Assembly (NCBI GenBank): GCA_044376575.1
Contig: JBILKR010000010.1
Coordinates: forward strand, 1 to 64,000
Source: BA4 sp044376575
GTDB lineage: Bacteria > Bacteroidota > Bacteroidia > CAIKAF01
DNA: 64,000 nt
Reading direction: 5' to 3'
The position numbers and the translations under genes are program-made. This document shows, one piece after another, positions 26,760-34,639 of the stretch (its first letter is position 1; each line of letters opens with the position of its first letter). The notes below the pieces were generated by a model that was not told the origin of the DNA, searched no databases, and was given only the letters and a program-made list of their open reading frames with translations.

Positions 26760-28751
26760 ATGAAAAAACTACTTGCTCTGTTTATTTTTCAGGTTTCCAC
26801 TATCATGTCTTTTTCGCAGGCAGGCTGTCCTAATGTTGATGCCGGACCAAATCAAAATTTAGCATGTACAGGTAGTTGCGCATCGCTGGTTGCTGTACCT
26901 TTTGAAACTGGTGCTACATCATCTTATGAAGTAAACTCTATTCCATATAATCCGCCATATCCATTTAATGCAGGTATACCTGCTTTTGTTGGTATTGATG
27001 ATATCTGGAGTGACATAATTCCTTTGCCATTCAATTTTTGTTTTTTCGGTAATACTTATAATCAAATTGTTATAGGTGCAAATGGACTGATTACTTTCGA
27101 TATTGCAAATGCAAATATGTATTGTCCATGGCCATTTACCAATTCAATTCCTAATCCGGCTCTGCCATTAAATTCAATTAGTGGAGCCTATCATGATATT
27201 GATCCATCCATTTGTGGTAATATTTATTATGATGTATTTGGTGCAGCACCCTGCCGAACTTTTGTAGTAAATTTTGATCAGGTTTGTCATTTTCAGTGTA
27301 ACTCTATTGTGACTACTCAACAGATTGTAATTTATGAAACTACCAACGCAATTGAAGTATATATCAATGATAAACCAACGTGTGCTACTTGGAATAGCGG
27401 AAATGCAGTAATAGGAATTCAGGATCAATCTGGAACAACGGGGTATTTTCCGCCGGGAAGAAATACCGGTCCATGGACTGCGACCAACGAAGCTTGGAGA
27501 TTTACACCCAATGGTGCGCCTAATTTTACACTCAATTGGTTTGAAGAAGGAAATCCTTTAGCCATTTCTACAAATGATTCCATTGATGTTTGTCCAACAG
27601 ATACAACTCAATACATTGCACAGGTAATTTACACCAATTGTGATGGAGCGCAGGTAATCGTAAATGATACAGTTACGGTAAATGTATCCGGAGGAATTTC
27701 TGTTCAGCCCGATGTAAATGCTCCTATTTGCGAAGGGAATGCCTTGCAGTTCTCTTCATTGTCAGGTGCTGTTCAATATAATTGGTCGGGTCCCAATGGG
27801 TTCTCTTCAGTTTCACAAAATCCGACTATTCCCAATGCAGGGTTAATTGCAGAAGGATATTATATTATCAGTTCTGTTGATACACTCGGAGGAATATGTT
27901 TGGATAGTGTTTGGGTTGAAGTCAATGAAAATCCGGATGCGTCCATTATTTCTAATTCACCCATTTGTAATGATGAGTTATTGGAATTATTGCAAAATGC
28001 AACTGTAAATCTTCCGGATACAATTCAATATTATGCCTGGGGAATTACAAATCCAGTATCAGGATGGAGCGCTACTTCCAGTCAACCAGATACATCTTTG
28101 ATTCTACCCGTTGCAGGTAATTATAATGTTTCACTATGGGTTGAAACGAATCAGGGATGTGCAGACTCTATTACAATTCAGGTATTAAAAAGTCCGGATC
28201 CGATTGCAAATTTTACTTATGCTTCATTGTGTTTCCAACAAAATGTATTTGTAGATCAAACATCCTCAGGAACACCTCCTTTTCTTTATCAATGGTTTGT
28301 GAATGGTGATACTATTCCGGATAGTGATCAGTCAACATTTACGTATACTTTCCCTGATACTGCCGATCAAATGGTTACGCTTATTGTAACAGATGCATCA
28401 GGATGTATCAGTGATACTGCGAAATGGGTTGTGGTAAAAGAGGGTGTGAATGTTCCTAAAATTCCTAATGTTTTGTCTGTATCCAGTACTGTTGGAAATG
28501 ATAAATTTGATTTTGAACAATTCGCACCAGGTTTTAATGAGTGTATAGATTACACTTTTAGTATTTATAACCGTTGGGGTTTTAAAGTATTTGAAACCAT
28601 AAATAGGATAAGTAATCCTGACCTCACATGTAATGATTGTTTCACAGGAAAAAGTTATACCGGAACCGCACTTACTGAAGGTGTTTATTATTTTGTACTT
28701 GAAGGGTCAAACGGAGTAGAAGAAAGAGGTGTGATACACGTTTTTAATTAA
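26760..28751 (+). CDS. Second T9SS type-B-sorted secreted protein
   Basis: Protein of 663 residues, paralogous to the preceding gene product in its C-terminal third. Signal peptide 1-19 (ending SFSQ). Residues about 50-250 hold a globular beta domain with VGIDDIWSDIIPLPFNFCFFGNTY and a WTATNEAWRF end, a type seen in other large secreted Bacteroidota proteins. Ig/PKD-like repeats follow (ICEGNALQFSSLSGAVQYNW; PIANFTYASLC). The last about 95 residues are the type-B sorting domain (PNVLSVSS, IYNRWGFKVFE, EGVYYFVLEG), with the same Cys pattern as the neighbour. Its TAA overlaps the convergent gene at 28748 by 3 bases. A surface or matrix role is likely but not shown. Confidence 0.83.
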   Translation: MKKLLALFIFQVSTIMSFSQAGCPNVDAGPNQNLACTGSCASLVAVPFETGATSSYEVNSIPYNPPYPFNAGIPAFVGIDDIWSDIIPLPFNFCFFGNTYNQIVIGANGLITFDIANANMYCPWPFTNSIPNPALPLNSISGAYHDIDPSICGNIYYDVFGAAPCRTFVVNFDQVCHFQCNSIVTTQQIVIYETTNAIEVYINDKPTCATWNSGNAVIGIQDQSGTTGYFPPGRNTGPWTATNEAWRFTPNGAPNFTLNWFEEGNPLAISTNDSIDVCPTDTTQYIAQVIYTNCDGAQVIVNDTVTVNVSGGISVQPDVNAPICEGNALQFSSLSGAVQYNWSGPNGFSSVSQNPTIPNAGLIAEGYYIISSVDTLGGICLDSVWVEVNENPDASIISNSPICNDELLELLQNATVNLPDTIQYYAWGITNPVSGWSATSSQPDTSLILPVAGNYNVSLWVETNQGCADSITIQVLKSPDPIANFTYASLCFQQNVFVDQTSSGTPPFLYQWFVNGDTIPDSDQSTFTYTFPDTADQMVTLIVTDASGCISDTAKWVVVKEGVNVPKIPNVLSVSSTVGNDKFDFEQFAPGFNECIDYTFSIYNRWGFKVFETINRISNPDLTCNDCFTGKSYTGTALTEGVYYFVLEGSNGVEERGVIHVFN

Positions 28752-29398
28752 ATGATAGAGAATGAAAGCAGTTCTTTTTGATTGGTAAGCATAAAAACTC
28801 TTTCTGTATTCAAATCACTTGAACAATGATCTAACCCTCCCCAGTCATTGCATTCTAAATTTCGTCCTGACGAAGAATATATACATACATTTATTTTATT
28901 CAAGTCAAGTTCTTGATTAATGATTTGAGAAATTTTACGGTCAAGCAAATGAAGAGTGTTGTGATAATCTGTAAGGCTTGAATGTGCAATATCACTATTA
29001 CTGAGTTTTATCAATACATCTGTATTTTTTTGTTTGAGTAATTCAACTCCTTTTTCAAGTAAAACAATATCGTACAAATTTGAAGTAGAATACGAAAAAT
29101 CTGTATTTGCATGATTTAATTCAACAATGCCTGATTTGTTTTTGTTAGCTCCATTTAATTGTTGAGGAAATGGTAAGTCATTTAGTTGCATTTCTCTAAA
29201 ATCAAGAAGAGTCGTATCCATCAAAGAAGGCAGTTGCGAATTATTTCCCAAAACATCCTGAATGCGGATTGCACCAAGATCAATGAATAGAGAAGAGCTT
29301 TCAGAACTCAATGGATTCAATGCAGAAACTTTTTGAGGGATAACTACAGCAGAGATTCCTGCCAATACAGTGTTTTTTACAAAAACTCTTCTTTTCAT
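28748..29398 (-). CDS. Tat-signal protein resembling C-terminal half of a phosphatase/DUF1501 protein
   Basis: Protein of 216 residues. The N-terminus KRRVFVKN is a twin-arginine-type signal, followed by a hydrophobic segment. The last part, SSSGRNLECNDWGGLDHCSSD, resembles the GRN...DH block of DUF1501/alkaline-phosphatase-superfamily proteins of Bacteroidota, and the preceding LSNSDIAHSSLTDYHNTLHLLDRKISQII resembles the helix before it. Those relatives are usually 400 residues or more; the metal-binding N-terminal half is not visible here. It may be a reduced or decayed relative, or a different family altogether. It converges on, and overlaps by 3 bases, the T9SS gene. Confidence 0.45.
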   Translation of the reverse strand: MKRRVFVKNTVLAGISAVVIPQKVSALNPLSSESSSLFIDLGAIRIQDVLGNNSQLPSLMDTTLLDFREMQLNDLPFPQQLNGANKNKSGIVELNHANTDFSYSTSNLYDIVLLEKGVELLKQKNTDVLIKLSNSDIAHSSLTDYHNTLHLLDRKISQIINQELDLNKINVCIYSSSGRNLECNDWGGLDHCSSDLNTERVFMLTNQKELLSFSII

Positions 29399-29488
29399 TT
29401 GTAAATAATTTCAATACTAAATTAATGATATATATTTTGATTTGATTTTACCAATTCGCATATACTTATAAATTTGTATAAAATTAAC

Positions 29489-30295
29489 ATGTTGAAACAC
29501 CAGCAAGGTATTAGTACGCTTATCATTTTTGTATTGTTATGTTTACCAATAAATACATTGGCGCAGCAAAAAAAACAAAAAGTGAAAGGAGGCGCAGAAT
29601 CAGAATCGAAACAAAAAACATTTGTTACTGCAGGTATTGATGCTAGTTTTATGATTCCCTCTGATTTTGGATCACGTATTGCGGTTAGCTATAAGGATAC
29701 ATTGTTTAAACTGGTTCCTCAACTTCGTTTTAAACTTGGAATGTGTGTGCGAACCGATTTTTCAAAACGGTTTTCTTTTCAAACCGGTATATATTATGTA
29801 GAACGGGTGTATGAAGGTAGGGTTGGTAAAGCAAATCAGGTAGGTGATGATTTTCAATCTTTATTTTTTTCAAATCAAATCAAGTATACCGGTTTTGAAA
29901 TTCCGCTGATGGGTTTATTTTATGTTCAACTGGGGGAGCGTTGGTTCCTGAATAATTTAGTCGGACTATCTCTTGAATTTTTTCCAAGTGCAACTCAGAA
30001 GTTATCCCCAGACTCTACCGTACAGTATGATATTTATGCCGCAAGAAACTCATGGATTGTACCTGCTGCAAAAGCTGCGGTGGGATTTGAATACCGTTCC
30101 GAAACTGCTGGATATTTTTACCTTGGAGGACAGTTTCATCGTCCATTCTTTAATATTTTTGACGGCTATATTGAAGGTCGTTTAGATTCGCCCTTTGCTA
30201 CACAAACGGCTAAATTACCGGCAACAGGAACGTATTTCTCCGTTGATTTAAAATACTTTTTCCCTACAGGTAAAAAGAATAAATTTCTGGATTGA
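29489..30295 (+). CDS. Outer-membrane beta-barrel protein (PorT-like)
   Basis: Protein of about 268 residues from the ATG at 29489 (an in-frame TTG at 29474 is less likely). The N-terminal hydrophobic stretch ends in LAQQ, a signal peptide. The following KKQKVKGGAESESKQKTF linker is followed by an 8-strand-like barrel: FVTAGIDASFMIPSDFG, LRFKLGMCVRTDFSKRF, FQTGIYYVERV, GFEIPLMGLFYVQLG. This pattern fits the outer-membrane barrels annotated as PorT family/OmpW-like in Bacteroidota. A role in T9SS cannot be claimed. The gene is convergent with the NA37-like gene, with 8 bases between stops. Confidence 0.7.
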   Translation: MLKHQQGISTLIIFVLLCLPINTLAQQKKQKVKGGAESESKQKTFVTAGIDASFMIPSDFGSRIAVSYKDTLFKLVPQLRFKLGMCVRTDFSKRFSFQTGIYYVERVYEGRVGKANQVGDDFQSLFFSNQIKYTGFEIPLMGLFYVQLGERWFLNNLVGLSLEFFPSATQKLSPDSTVQYDIYAARNSWIVPAAKAAVGFEYRSETAGYFYLGGQFHRPFFNIFDGYIEGRLDSPFATQTAKLPATGTYFSVDLKYFFPTGKKNKFLD

Positions 30296-30303
30296 GATTG
30301 TAT

Positions 30304-31341
30304 TTAGTTTTCTTCTCTGAAATACAATTTATAATAATTCAACCCTTTTTCTTTGTCAAAACCTCTTTCAATGAAATCTGAGTTTCCATGAACATAGAGG
30401 TGAAAATTTTTATCCAGTTTGATTACACTTTTAAAAAACTTACCTGCGTTTTTATTAACGGCAACCGTTGAAATTTGAAACCTGTCCATTACAGGTAATT
30501 CTTTTTCTTCAGCATAAGCAACCATATAATCGTCAAAAGCTGATGAAATTTCAGGCTCGATGATTACATCTTTCTTAAATTCATCGATATCAAAAGTCTT
30601 TTTTTCCTGAAAATAATCAGCTGTCTTTTTTAAAAAATGAAGCTGTTCATCTTTAGGTAATTGCTGATCTCCGGAAAGAAAATCTTCACTGAAATTCTTT
30701 ACTAACTCCATATACTGAAGTGTTGAGTAATATGAAGTATCTGAGTGTTTGAGCCCGAGAAAATCAGTTTTCCAATAATTTGCTTCTTGTAATTTATTGG
30801 TATGATCAACAATGCAAATTTTATATCCTTTTTCTTTTTCTGTTTCAAAGATTAAACAGCCTTTATCCAGTTTATTGATGTTTATCCCTTCTTCAATAGT
30901 GATACCCATGTTTTCTTCAGTAGGAAAAACTCTTAAGTAAGTGTCTTTGTTTTCAGACTTAAATATCCCGATAGCAGATACTACCTCATCTTCTACATAA
31001 CAGTTTTCAAATTTTACAACATATAATTCACCCTCTTTAATTTTAGGATGTGTTGCAGAATCATATACAAGTTTAGCAAGCTGTTGTGATTGCTCATGAA
31101 ACGTTTCCGTCTTGTCAAATATTTGATTGATACTTTTCCAAACCGTGTTTTTATCTCCTTCAAAGTGGTAGTAATACGGCTCCTTAAAAGAATGAAGAAA
31201 ATATTTTTTCAATACATCATTCAGTACTTCATCATGTATCAAAAAAGAAGATGCTGAGAGTTTAAGATCGCCATTATTAAGTTTATTCCCTACAAAGTGA
31301 ATACTTATTTTTGATATACTGGCTTCGTTTAAATTAATCAT
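30304..31341 (-). CDS. Nucleoid-associated protein, NA37/NdpA family
   Basis: Protein of 345 residues, the expected size of the 37-kDa nucleoid-associated (NA37, YejK/NdpA) family. The N-terminal part (ISKISIHFVGNKLNNGDLKLS, then LHSFKEPYYYHFEGD), the middle block VKFENCYVEDEVVSAIGIFKSE and the VVDHTN...YWKTDFLGL block match members found in Bacteroidota and other bacteria. The family binds DNA and is implicated in nucleoid organisation; activity of this member is not shown. It is downstream of the membrane cyclase gene on the same strand (28 bases between), so co-transcription is likely. Confidence 0.85.
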   Translation of the reverse strand: MINLNEASISKISIHFVGNKLNNGDLKLSASSFLIHDEVLNDVLKKYFLHSFKEPYYYHFEGDKNTVWKSINQIFDKTETFHEQSQQLAKLVYDSATHPKIKEGELYVVKFENCYVEDEVVSAIGIFKSENKDTYLRVFPTEENMGITIEEGININKLDKGCLIFETEKEKGYKICIVDHTNKLQEANYWKTDFLGLKHSDTSYYSTLQYMELVKNFSEDFLSGDQQLPKDEQLHFLKKTADYFQEKKTFDIDEFKKDVIIEPEISSAFDDYMVAYAEEKELPVMDRFQISTVAVNKNAGKFFKSVIKLDKNFHLYVHGNSDFIERGFDKEKGLNYYKLYFREEN

Positions 31342-31369
31342 AGAAATTATATAAGATCAATAATAATTA

Positions 31370-32386
31370 TTAATGTTCGCTTATTTTATAGACCTGCATA
31401 GGAATGTTTTTCCCACGTAGTTGAATTACCCCAAGACCAATCACTTCATATCTACCCGTCCAGTGAATTTTTTGATATAATGAATCAGAAATAATTAATT
31501 CAGCATTATGTTCATTGCAAAGTGATTGTAATCGTGATGCAGTATTTAATACATCGCCGTTGTAAACTATTTCTTTTCTTATATCACCAATTAAAGCAGT
31601 AATCACAGAGCCATCATGTATTCCTGCTTTAAACTCTGGAATTATTCCATATCGTTCAAGATAGACTTCCTTTTTTTTACGTATTTTATGTTTGATATTA
31701 AAAAATAAATCGATGGCATTCGGAGATGTTATTCCATTTTCAAGACTCCAACAGATTATAATTTCGTCTCCTACATATTTATAAATTTCAGCATCTGATT
31801 CAATGATTGGTTCAGATACATCATGAAAAAAATCATCCAGCAGTTTGTAATACTTATCATCACCCAGTGTCTCAGCCATTTTTGTGGAAGATTTTACATC
31901 TAAAAACATAAATATCATATCCTGTTTTTTAGGTTCATGATATTTACCGGTGATGTATTTCCGAAATGTACCGTCGCCTAACAAATCATCTAATTGAAAC
32001 AAGAACACAATTAAAACAGACCCTTTAAAAACCTCAAAGGTAATCACAAGGAATTCCTTGTTGATAAAGTTATTCAGGATGTCGCCTGCATTTGCGCTAC
32101 CGGTGATAACATAGGTAAGAGAAAGTACAATTAATATTAGAATATAAACAGTAAAAGTGTATGAAACGGACTTGATAAATAAGCCAAGGAAAAAATTAAT
32201 TTTTCGAAGTCGTTCTTTATAAATAAATAACTCAAAAACACCGGTAATAAACCCGGAAATAAATCCGACTATAGGATATAGGATTTTGAAATTACCTTCC
32301 TGTATTAATGAGAATAAGGTGAGTAATGCCCCCAGTACACCGGCTTTAAAACAGTTCTTCAAACGTTGGCGGGTATACTTTGTCAT
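31370..32386 (-). CDS. Membrane-anchored class III adenylate/guanylate cyclase
   Basis: Protein of 338 residues. Four or so hydrophobic segments lie between residues 15 and 140 (GALLTLFSL, FISGFITGVFE, SVSYTFTVYILILIVLSLTYVI, VLIVFLFQL), followed by a cytoplasmic cyclase homology domain at about 175-330. The catalytic blocks FMFLDVKSSTKMAE (first metal Asp), YKYVGDEIIICW (second metal Asp) and NTASRLQSLC (Asn/Arg transition-state residues) are intact. The substrate, ATP or GTP, is not obvious. No cAMP receptor is encoded nearby. It is 9 bases downstream of the yebC stop and upstream of the NA37 gene. Confidence 0.85.
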   Translation of the reverse strand: MTKYTRQRLKNCFKAGVLGALLTLFSLIQEGNFKILYPIVGFISGFITGVFELFIYKERLRKINFFLGLFIKSVSYTFTVYILILIVLSLTYVITGSANAGDILNNFINKEFLVITFEVFKGSVLIVFLFQLDDLLGDGTFRKYITGKYHEPKKQDMIFMFLDVKSSTKMAETLGDDKYYKLLDDFFHDVSEPIIESDAEIYKYVGDEIIICWSLENGITSPNAIDLFFNIKHKIRKKKEVYLERYGIIPEFKAGIHDGSVITALIGDIRKEIVYNGDVLNTASRLQSLCNEHNAELIISDSLYQKIHWTGRYEVIGLGVIQLRGKNIPMQVYKISEH

Positions 32387-32395
32387 TCTTTGAAA

Positions 32396-33103
32396 TTACT
32401 TCATATTATGAAAAACATTAGTTACATCATCATCCTCTTCAATTTTATCAATCAATTTAATGATGTCGTCTTCCTGTTCTGAGCTTAGTTCAGTAGAAGT
32501 TACCGGGATGCGCTGTAATTCAGCATTGATTACCGTTATTCCTTTCTCGTCCAATGCTTTTTGCATTTTACCAAAATTTTCAAACGATGTATATACAAAT
32601 ATTATTCCGTCAGATTCTCCAATTTCTTCTGCACCAAAATCAATCAAATCCATCTCGAGTTCTCCCATATCCTGCCCTTCTGCATTGATTTGGAATACCC
32701 CCATGCGTGTAAAGAGGAAGTCCAAAGAGCCTTGAGTTCCTAGCGAACCCCCACTTCGATTAAAATACATCCGGATATTTGCTACAGTTCGAGTTGTATT
32801 ATCGGTTGCAGTTTCAACAACAATAGCAACGCCGTGCGGACCATATCCTTCGTAAATAACCTCTTCGTAATTTTCAGATCCTTTATCGCTCGCTCTTTTA
32901 ATTGCAGCTTCAATTCTATCTTTAGGCATATCCGCTCCTCGTGCATTTTGCATAATTTGTTTTAACCGAGGATTGTTATCCGGATTAGCACCGCCCGCTT
33001 TTACTGCAATGGCTATTTCTTTACCAAACTTGGTGTATAACTTTGAAATCTTGTTATTTCTGGCAAATATCTTGTGCTTTCTTTTCTCAAAAACTCGACC
33101 CAT
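32396..33103 (-). CDS. YebC/PmpR-family protein
   Basis: YebC/TACO1-type protein of 235 residues. Members bind DNA as regulators or, as TACO1 and recent work on YebC suggest, assist ribosome translation of polyproline-rich stretches. The opening KRKHKIFARNNKISKLYTKFGKEIAIAVKAGG and block PKDRIEAAIKRASDK, with YEGYGPHGVA and RIPVTSTEL near the C-terminus, are the family signature. Bacteroidota usually have this as a single conserved gene. Its promoter may be at 33120-33127, where the minus strand reads TACATTTG. It is likely the first gene of a unit with the cyclase and NA37 genes. Confidence 0.93.
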   Translation of the reverse strand: MGRVFEKRKHKIFARNNKISKLYTKFGKEIAIAVKAGGANPDNNPRLKQIMQNARGADMPKDRIEAAIKRASDKGSENYEEVIYEGYGPHGVAIVVETATDNTTRTVANIRMYFNRSGGSLGTQGSLDFLFTRMGVFQINAEGQDMGELEMDLIDFGAEEIGESDGIIFVYTSFENFGKMQKALDEKGITVINAELQRIPVTSTELSSEQEDDIIKLIDKIEEDDDVTNVFHNMK

Positions 33104-33239
33104 AATACTGATTTTAATGCAAATGTAACAAAAACGTGAAATTTGACCGATGAATATATTTATACCATGTTTAAGTGATTTTATCGCATTTTCTTCTCAA
33201 ATATCAGTTTATGGTTAATTTTGAACCATCATTAAATTT

Positions 33240-33749
33240 ATGAATAAAAACACATCGATAATCTTATTTGTTTTGTTATTTATCATTGTCGGCTATTTAT
33301 TAATAAAAACAAACCGACATAAACATGATATTCAGGCAGCTGGAATAGGAAAAGATTCTGTTCAAACAGAAGATGATCATGAAGAAATTGAGTTGGCCGT
33401 TTACATGGGACGTCTCCAGTTATTTTCAAATAAGCTTTGGTTTGCAGGCAAAAATTCAAACTGGGAACTTGCAGAATTCTACATTGAAGAGATTGAAGAA
33501 ACGATGGAAGAGGTTGCAGAGCATGAGATTCTTGAAGATGGTGTAAAAGTTCATGAACAAATGGTTGTCTGGGGTTTGCCTGCGATTAAAAATATCGAAA
33601 CCGAAGCGAAACAAAAAAATCTTCAGGGATTTGAACTAAAATATAATGCGCTGGTAAGCGCATGTAATAGTTGCCACCAGGCTTCAAAGCATGGATTTAT
33701 TAAAATTAAAATTCCAGATTCTCCTGTATTTACAAATCAGATCTATTAA
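33240..33749 (+). CDS. Membrane-anchored c-type cytochrome-like protein
   Basis: Protein of 169 residues with a single N-terminal hydrophobic segment (about residues 6-22) and a periplasmic helical domain. Near the C-terminus the CNSCHQ motif gives Cys-142, Cys-145 and His-146, the haem-attachment site of a c-type cytochrome; the fold is helical and acidic, more like cytochrome c' or the helical domain in FTR1-associated proteins than a standard class I cytochrome. The FTR1 permease starts 3 bases after its stop, so the two form one unit. Electron transfer to or from iron during uptake is a reasonable inference. A -7-like TAATTTTG lies at 33216-33223. Confidence 0.75.
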   Translation: MNKNTSIILFVLLFIIVGYLLIKTNRHKHDIQAAGIGKDSVQTEDDHEEIELAVYMGRLQLFSNKLWFAGKNSNWELAEFYIEEIEETMEEVAEHEILEDGVKVHEQMVVWGLPAIKNIETEAKQKNLQGFELKYNALVSACNSCHQASKHGFIKIKIPDSPVFTNQIY

Positions 33750-33752
33750 TTT

Positions 33753-34574
33753 ATGGTAAAGAGTTTAATCATATTATTCAGGGAAGGGTTTGAGGCATTC
33801 CTTATTTTATTTATTGTGTTAGGTACATTGAAACAACTCAATACCAAACAGTATATCAAGACCGTTTACTGGGGTGCGGCATCTGCCTTATTGGCAAGCC
33901 TTTTTCTAGCATGGGTATTTCGTTTGGTTCAGTTGGAATTTGAAGGAATAACAGAATATATTTTCGAAGGAATTACCATGATTGCAACTTCTATTCTTCT
34001 TGCATTTATGATATTATGGCTGATTCGTTTTAAAACCAATACATCAGTAATTAAAAACGAAGTTAAAGGTTATGTTTCTCAGCAACGTTCCTTAGGGATT
34101 TTTGCCTTGATATTCTTTTCAATATTCAGAGAAGGCGTGGAAACTGTTTTGTTTTTTGCATCGCAGGACTTTAATCTAATCGGAGGCTTAGCAGGATTAT
34201 TAATGGCTTTCGTGTTATGCTATTTAATTTTCACAGGAACTTTTACATTGAATTTTAAACTGTTTTTTAATGTTACCACCATAATATTATTGCTCATTGC
34301 AGCAGGATTAATGGCTCATGGTATTCATGAACTTCATGAAGCAAAAATTATTCCTGAAGTAATAGAGCATGTATGGGATATTAATCCACCTGTACTTGAA
34401 GAAGGCGTGTATCCTCTATTTCATGAAAAGGGCTTGGTTGGAGAATTTCTGAAAGGGATTTTTGGATATAATGGAAATCCAAGCCTGGTAGAAGTTGTTG
34501 CCTACTTTTTGTATTTGCTTATTTTTTCTGGTTTATGGTATAGCTTTGAAAAGCAGGCCAAAACTTCGAAATAA
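33753..34574 (+). CDS. FTR1-family iron permease
   Basis: Integral membrane protein of 273 residues with about seven hydrophobic segments. Two REGxE motifs, REGFEAFLI near residue 10 and REGVETVLFF near residue 128, are the ferric-iron-binding hallmark of the FTR1/EfeU family. The segments flanking them, and MAHGIHELHEAK near residue 188, agree with this family. The gene starts 3 bases after the cytochrome-like gene. In many bacteria FTR1 is fused to a cytochrome c domain; here the parts are two proteins. EfeO and EfeB homologues are not seen nearby. It moves iron across the cytoplasmic membrane. Confidence 0.9.
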   Translation: MVKSLIILFREGFEAFLILFIVLGTLKQLNTKQYIKTVYWGAASALLASLFLAWVFRLVQLEFEGITEYIFEGITMIATSILLAFMILWLIRFKTNTSVIKNEVKGYVSQQRSLGIFALIFFSIFREGVETVLFFASQDFNLIGGLAGLLMAFVLCYLIFTGTFTLNFKLFFNVTTIILLLIAAGLMAHGIHELHEAKIIPEVIEHVWDINPPVLEEGVYPLFHEKGLVGEFLKGIFGYNGNPSLVEVVAYFLYLLIFSGLWYSFEKQAKTSK

Positions 34575-34639
34575 AGGCTACCTTTTATTCTTTTTAAATA
34601 TCCTTAAAAAGATTAACTTTACTCCCAAATTTAGTATTC

